Assembly (NCBI GenBank): GCA_002780705.1
Contig: PEUP01000024.1
Location: forward strand, 1,640 to 35,136
Length of the DNA stretch: 33,497 bases
Origin: Elusimicrobia bacterium CG03_land_8_20_14_0_80_50_18
GTDB taxonomy: Bacteria > CG03
Direction of reading: 5' to 3'
In this document: piece by piece, positions 29,537 to 33,497 of the stretch
Numbering within the stretch: the stretch's first letter is position 1
Layout: the number at the start of each line of letters is the position of its first letter
Notes under the pieces: model-generated
Databases searched by the model: none
What the model was told of the DNA's origin: nothing
Seen by the model: the letters and a program-made list of their open reading frames with translations, nothing else
Translations under genes and position numbers: made by a program

Positions 29537-30420
29537 GGTTTCAGTTTATCTTTTAGTAAATTTACAAAGATTTGAAAAGCGCATTCTTCAGCGATACGCG
29601 GAAGTTCCGCGCGCTTATTCCGGACGGGGCCTGTTTCCTGTAAAAAATTCATGGTCTTGGCTGAATAGGCCACAGCTTCGTAATCAGCGCCCGCAAGCTC
29701 CGCCAGCACCAGGGAATGGTAAGGCATCAGTATAAAAAAATCACAGCCGGCGAAAAAACATTCTGCCTGAGAGAGCGTTTCTATGAGCGCGGGATATTTT
29801 CCACCGGCCAGATGACGGGCTTCCGGCATGTCTTTCGGGCTTAGAACGGCAAATTTAAATTCCGAGCCGGGCCACTTGCGCCGGCACGAGGCGATTGCGT
29901 CTCTCAGTCCGCGGCCTTTGCCGCGGGGGATAACGCCTATTGTCTTCGGGGGGACGAGTTTACGGCATCTGAAATTTTGGAGTGAAAAGGCGCAATCGGC
30001 GCTTTTAAAAGGCCGCAATCCCAATGAACGCAGGAGAGCGTAAGAAGCGCCGTCACGGACACTTATAAAGGAAGCGAGTTTAAGCACCTGTTTGAGAACA
30101 GCTTTATTGAAAGACCGCCGAATCTCAAATCCCGAATCAATAAGGAAGACCGGTTTGGACAAAAGCGCCGCGGCGCAGATCACGGTTGAGTAGAACAAAA
30201 GAGAAAGAGAAGATGTCTCGTCCTGGAAGACGCTGCCTCCCGGAAAGACGACAGCGTCGGCGTTGGCGATTGATGTAATGAGCGAAAGCGGCTTGGTTTT
30301 CATGCGCGGAATATGCCGCACGCGCCAGGCCTTCATGCGGCGGGTAAAAAGAGCAAGAATCAGTTCGTCGCCGAAATTGCCGTAGCCGAAATATCCGGCG
30401 GCGAATATTGTTTTTCTCAC
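29533..30420 (-). CDS. csaB: Polysaccharide pyruvyl transferase CsaB
   Basis: A 295-residue member of the polysaccharide pyruvyl transferase family. CsaB adds ketal-linked pyruvate to secondary cell-wall polymers, making the ligand for SLH-domain surface proteins. Seen: GYFGYGNFGDELIL (9-22), VFPGGSVFQDETSS (about 58-71), SVRDGASYALLRSLG, GVIPRGKG and MPYHSLVLAELAG, in family order. It lies between DUF5693 and the ftsE-like gene with 4-bp ATGA overlaps on both sides. The csaB-DUF5693 neighbourhood is common in bacteria with SLH-anchored surface layers; no SLH gene is in this window. Confidence 0.92.
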   Translation of the reverse strand: MRKTIFAAGYFGYGNFGDELILALFTRRMKAWRVRHIPRMKTKPLSLITSIANADAVVFPGGSVFQDETSSLSLLFYSTVICAAALLSKPVFLIDSGFEIRRSFNKAVLKQVLKLASFISVRDGASYALLRSLGLRPFKSADCAFSLQNFRCRKLVPPKTIGVIPRGKGRGLRDAIASCRRKWPGSEFKFAVLSPKDMPEARHLAGGKYPALIETLSQAECFFAGCDFFILMPYHSLVLAELAGADYEAVAYSAKTMNFLQETGPVRNKRAELPRIAEECAFQIFVNLLKDKLKP

Positions 30421-32303
30421 TTATAGTCTATGAATTTGAAAAAGCTGTTTAGTACGATCAGTCCGGCGCCCGCGAGCGCCCCCAGGGCCAGTCCGTTGAA
30501 AGTTCTGAATAAGCATATCCCTATGGGAGAGTGTATGTGGGCAAAGGTGTTGATGATGGATACCTGCCCGATCAGTCCGAGGATTATGAGAGGCCTGAAA
30601 TGTATTTTCTTTGTTTTTGAAGCCTGCGAATAAAAATAGAAACCCATTATCATCAGAGGATGCCCCAGCGCGAATTCTTTAAAGCGGGGTCTCGCGAAGA
30701 AGAATTTTTCAAGGACTTCTCTCACCTCCATCTCAAAAGGCAGCACAAAGCTCATTTTATTGGAGCTGCGCAGGAGCATAAGGATAAGGGCGGCAGCGAT
30801 GCCTATTCCGAAAAAAAGATGCTGCAGTTCAAGCCGTTTGTGCCACAACCTGTTCAAGCTTGTTGAGAAATAGCTTTTTTCCCGTCCGTAAAGGATGACA
30901 AAGGCGAACGCCGGAGGCAGCAGCAGAGACAGCTTTACGCCGCGGAACGAATTGATCTTCAGCATGAAATCGGTGGATGAGAGAATCGCCGAAACGAAAA
31001 TACCTCCAAGGATAGAGATAAAGGAAACCTTCAGAAACAGCCATAATGCTCCCGCCAGCGGCGCGAGCGGGGGTTTCTGCCATGTCTTGGAAATGGCCAG
31101 CACCGGGAATATCACCGTGGCCAGAAAAGCGATAAAAAGCCGCCATGGTGTGTAAGCGGAAAAAAACACCGAACAGGCCATGGCTATGACGACATACGCG
31201 ATTTCAAATTGTCTGCTTGTGTTGGCTACGACGGATAAGAGCCAGAGGGCGCCCGCGAGCACCGCGAGGCTTATAAAAAGGAAGGCGTAAAAACCCCCGT
31301 TCCATAAAGGCAATGCCGAAAATTTTCCGCTTCTGAAAGAATTGTCATCCAGTCCCCGTTTGATGGCTCCGGCATAAGAGAGAAACTCCGAATAGGTTTC
31401 TTCGGCGGGGTGTATGTATATCAGCTGTACATTTCTTTCCCTGACGCTTCTGAGTGAAGCGCTGATTTTTGTTGAGGCGTTTTTGCCTTGCGGCGAGAAG
31501 CAGAGAAATGTTTTGCCGAGAATCGAGGCTGTCTCATCCGCGCCGGCGATGGCGGCGAATTCCACTGTACCGAAAGGTATGTTCAGCTGTTCAGCTTTTT
31601 CGGCGAGTTTTTCGGCGGATCCGGGAATCCTGCCTCCCGAGGGCAAAATGCCGGTTAAGTGTTTGTCGCCGGCGAAAGCGTCGAACAGAGTGTCAATCCA
31701 CGCGTCGCTCACAAGAGGATCATGTTTTGGCCGCAGAACATAATTGAAGCCCGCGCTTTTTACGGCCTTCACCTCTTCTTCCCAGAAACCCAGCCCCACA
31801 TTTTCCACGGCAAGTTTATCGGCAAGAGCTATCACGAGATAATAACGCCCCGTGTAAGTGCCGATGACAGACACCCCTGGCAGCTTTAAGAGCAGGGCGT
31901 TTTTTATCATCACCCCCAATGAGGGATTTTCGGTGAAGATATAGGTGTAGCCCGACTTGTTTGCTATCTGCTGCGATTCAAGAAAAACAGGCGAACGGTT
32001 GAAGATGTATTTCCATTTGTTCACCTCCCGGCCGTCGGCGAGTATGATCTGGCCCCTGTCGTTCAGTTCTCTTACGGTGGATTCCTCAATTCCGACAGTT
32101 GTGATACCGACATCTTTAAGCTCGGGCAATATCTGAGCGGCGCTCTTGCCGGATATTTCAGCGAGATGGCGTATATCGGAGAAATCGACGGCCGTCTCAA
32201 CCGCGCTGAGGGTTTTTTCCAGCTCTATCCTCTGAAAGAGAACGAAAACGGAAAAAGCGAAACCCAGCGACAGGAAAAAGAATATGGCGTTATTCTTTTT
32301 CAT
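30417..32303 (-). CDS. DUF5693 multi-spanning membrane protein
   Basis: A 628-residue membrane protein. After one N-terminal segment (about 7-23) comes a large extracytoplasmic domain of ~310 residues (IRHLAEISGKSAAQIL, VGIEESTVREL, VLRPKHDP, GILPSGGRIPG) and then about eight to nine hydrophobic segments from residue 342 on. This is the DUF5693 architecture, a family of unknown function that typically neighbours csaB. A role in export or modification of the pyruvylated wall polymer is plausible from context only. It is coupled to csaB by a 4-bp overlap and follows the uridine phosphorylase gene by 33 bp. Confidence 0.85.
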   Translation of the reverse strand: MKKNNAIFFFLSLGFAFSVFVLFQRIELEKTLSAVETAVDFSDIRHLAEISGKSAAQILPELKDVGITTVGIEESTVRELNDRGQIILADGREVNKWKYIFNRSPVFLESQQIANKSGYTYIFTENPSLGVMIKNALLLKLPGVSVIGTYTGRYYLVIALADKLAVENVGLGFWEEEVKAVKSAGFNYVLRPKHDPLVSDAWIDTLFDAFAGDKHLTGILPSGGRIPGSAEKLAEKAEQLNIPFGTVEFAAIAGADETASILGKTFLCFSPQGKNASTKISASLRSVRERNVQLIYIHPAEETYSEFLSYAGAIKRGLDDNSFRSGKFSALPLWNGGFYAFLFISLAVLAGALWLLSVVANTSRQFEIAYVVIAMACSVFFSAYTPWRLFIAFLATVIFPVLAISKTWQKPPLAPLAGALWLFLKVSFISILGGIFVSAILSSTDFMLKINSFRGVKLSLLLPPAFAFVILYGREKSYFSTSLNRLWHKRLELQHLFFGIGIAAALILMLLRSSNKMSFVLPFEMEVREVLEKFFFARPRFKEFALGHPLMIMGFYFYSQASKTKKIHFRPLIILGLIGQVSIINTFAHIHSPIGICLFRTFNGLALGALAGAGLIVLNSFFKFIDYK

Positions 32304-32336
32304 CTATTCCGGACAGGGACAGCTTCTGACGATTTG

Positions 32337-33089
32337 TCAGGATTTGCGTTTTTTTTCAAGAATCTTCACCGCCTCAATAGCCATCTGTATGGCTTCGTCA
32401 ACACCCACTTTCTTTGCGATGGGCTGGTCATCGTAGGTGAGGCCTATGATAGCCAGGACTTCCCCCGCATAGACCCTCCTTATGGAAGAAACGACGAAAA
32501 GGGCCGCCGATTCCATGGAGGTGGCCAGGACATTGCCCTTGTACCAGGCGTTCCACATCGCTCTCGTGTTAGGGCCCAAAGGAAGCTCATCCATGTCAGC
32601 TCCCTCGGTGTAAAAGGCGTCTTTGCAGTGAGAGATACCGGTGTGATATTTTATTTTCAGCTTATTTCCGGCTTCAACAAGAGCCTGTGTCACGCCGAAA
32701 TCCGCCACGGCCGGATAGCTGAGAGGTATGTATTGCCGTGTTGTTCCTTCCTCGCGGACCGCCGCGGTGGAAATGACGACATCTCCCAGCCCCACTTCTT
32801 TCTGCAGGGAGCCCGCCGTGCCTATGCGTATGAATGTGTCGGCGCCGCATTTTATAAGTTCCTCGACGCAGATGGCCGTTGAGGGGCATCCGATTCCGGT
32901 GGAAGTCGTGCTTATCTTGATTCCGCCAACAGTCCCCGTGAAGGTTCTGTATTCGCGGTTGTTAGCTATTTCTTTCGCGTTGTCAAAATATTTAGCTATT
33001 TTCTCCGTCCTGCCGGGATCCCCGGGAAGAAGAACATATCTTCCCACGTCGCCCTTGCCTAATGCCACATGATACTCTTTCTGACTCAT
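32337..33089 (-). CDS. udp: Uridine phosphorylase
   Basis: A 250-residue nucleoside phosphorylase of the PNP/UDP family, splitting uridine into uracil and ribose 1-phosphate. Seen: LLPGDPGRTEKIA (about 20-32), STGIGCPSTAICVEEL, RIGTAGSLQ, VREEGTTRQYIPLSYPAVADF and TSMESAALF, matching E. coli Udp in order; the R-x-x-G-T and M-E-S-A segments bind phosphate and ribose. The ATG at 33089 has GGAGG eight bases upstream; the longer frame to 33116 starts before that ribosome binding site. It is the first gene of the long minus-strand run. Another nucleoside substrate cannot be excluded. Confidence 0.92.
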   Translation of the reverse strand: MSQKEYHVALGKGDVGRYVLLPGDPGRTEKIAKYFDNAKEIANNREYRTFTGTVGGIKISTTSTGIGCPSTAICVEELIKCGADTFIRIGTAGSLQKEVGLGDVVISTAAVREEGTTRQYIPLSYPAVADFGVTQALVEAGNKLKIKYHTGISHCKDAFYTEGADMDELPLGPNTRAMWNAWYKGNVLATSMESAALFVVSSIRRVYAGEVLAIIGLTYDDQPIAKKVGVDEAIQMAIEAVKILEKKRKS

Positions 33090-33152
33090 AACCTTTGCCT
33101 CCCGCTTAATCATCAACCAAAATCATTTCCGGCGCTATGATAACAAATAAGA

Positions 33153-33196
33153 ATGTGAAAAAAAAGGGGGACGGATGTGAAAAAAAAGGGGGACGG
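33153..33196 (+). repeat. Two tandem copies of a 22-bp A8-GGGGGACGG unit
   Basis: ATGTG, A7, GGGGG, ACGG (after the shared A) occurs at 33153-33174 and identically at 33175-33196. The GGGGACGG core recurs at 10671. The second copy forms part of the left arm of the following hairpin. Confidence 0.9.
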
Positions 33197-33230
33197 AGGA
33201 AAGCCGGACTTTCCTCCGTCCCCCTTTTTT
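33182..33230. terminator. 22-bp perfect hairpin, likely bidirectional terminator
   Basis: The left arm (33182-33203) and right arm (33209-33230) are perfect reverse complements around the 5-nt loop CCGGA. The stem has A6 at one end and T6 at the other, so either strand's RNA gives a GC-rich stem followed by U residues. It lies between divergent genes, however, where a terminator is not obviously needed; it may instead be a REP-like element. Confidence 0.6.
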
Positions 33231-33258
33231 CTTCAGGGCTGCAGGGGGCGATATTAAA

Positions 33259-33288
33259 TTGACAAACCGGCGCGCTTTAATGTATAAA
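33259..33288 (+). promoter_or_regulatory. Promoter of the coiled-coil gene at the right edge
   Basis: TTGACA (33259-33264), an 18-bp spacer, TATAAA (33283-33288) with an upstream TG. The leader contains a small hairpin, CCCGC-CCTT-GCGGG (33303-33316), followed by TTTC, then GGAG eight bases before the ATG at 33336. Confidence 0.6.
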
Positions 33289-33335
33289 TAGTCAATGTGT
33301 TTCCCGCCCTTGCGGGTTTCTATGGAGAAATATAA

Positions 33336-33497
33336 ATGCAGTCAGAAAACGATAATTTAAAAGATTTGAAAATAGCGCTCGGAAGGCAGGTCACAGACCT
33401 GCATAAAAGACAGCAAGAGGAAACATCCCGTCTCAGGGAAAAAATAGAATCCCTCGAAAAAAGCAGGGCGTATCTTCAGGCCCGCGCGTCAATAGAA
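33336..33497 (+). CDS. Coiled-coil protein, 5' part only
   Basis: The frame starts at the ATG at 33336 with GGAG at 33324-33327 and runs off the window after 54 codons. The visible part (NLKDLKIALGRQVTDLHKR, then ETSRLREKIESLEKSRAYL) is a highly charged, heptad-like helix with no membrane segment or signal peptide. I do not recognise a family. It has its own promoter and is divergent from the udp operon. Confidence 0.65.
   Translation, partial: MQSENDNLKDLKIALGRQVTDLHKRQQEETSRLREKIESLEKSRAYLQARASIE

Noticed and set aside
28893..29735. 280-codon open frame on the plus strand opposite ftsE and csaB
   Set aside because: The translation is serine- and arginine-rich with no motif, and it covers genes with clear families on the other strand.

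Overview
The window is a gene-dense bacterial chromosome segment. It carries housekeeping genes in long, tightly packed operons, two small toxin-antitoxin modules and a few palindromic repeats. I see no tRNA, rRNA, CRISPR array or complete insertion sequence. The organism looks like a diderm bacterium of an uncultivated lineage: it has LspA, an FtsEX/EnvC-type murein hydrolase control module, a periplasmic divergent polysaccharide deacetylase, and CsaB with DUF5693. This gene mix suits groups such as Elusimicrobiota or Omnitrophota, but that placement is inference; no marker here fixes the phylum.

Layout. 32-922 (-): RluD-type pseudouridine synthase. 1045-1570 (+): YefM/RelE-like toxin-antitoxin pair with a well-formed promoter/operator. 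1682-3295 (+): DEAD-box RNA helicase. 3456-5124 (+): AbiEi/AbiEii toxin-antitoxin pair, bracketed by three copies of a 55-bp repeat that folds as a three-way junction. 10585-5268 (-): operon proC, small membrane gene, mtnA, ileS, lspA. 10706-10939 (+): small membrane protein. 11086-17260 (+): operon thiL, tsaE, tsaB-coiled coil-rimI fusion, hisG, gltX, DUF1844. 17274-18692 (-): B12-binding radical SAM protein. 18835-21990 (+): GT-C-type membrane glycosyltransferase and a methyltransferase. 33089-21968 (-): one packed run of udp, DUF5693, csaB, ftsE-like, ftsX-like, envC-like, ctpA, polysaccharide deacetylase, tsaD, glmU (N-terminal domain only) and prs. 33336-end (+): start of a coiled-coil protein.

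How the genes work together. Three of the four core t6A tRNA-modification genes are here (tsaE and tsaB in one operon, tsaD in another), close to isoleucyl- and glutamyl-tRNA synthetase genes, so decoding functions dominate. The long minus-strand run joins envelope remodelling (FtsEX-EnvC, CtpA, deacetylase) with secondary polymer pyruvylation (CsaB, DUF5693) and precursor supply (GlmU, PRPP synthetase).

The most unusual objects are: the TsaB-RimI fusion, whose two enzymes are separated by about 330 residues of coiled coil and acidic linker, with an in-frame Shine-Dalgarno and ATG at the domain boundary; the three-way-junction repeats around the AbiE module, whose base changes keep pairing only in plus-strand RNA; an FtsE-like ATPase lacking several catalytic residues; and a GlmU without its acetyltransferase half.
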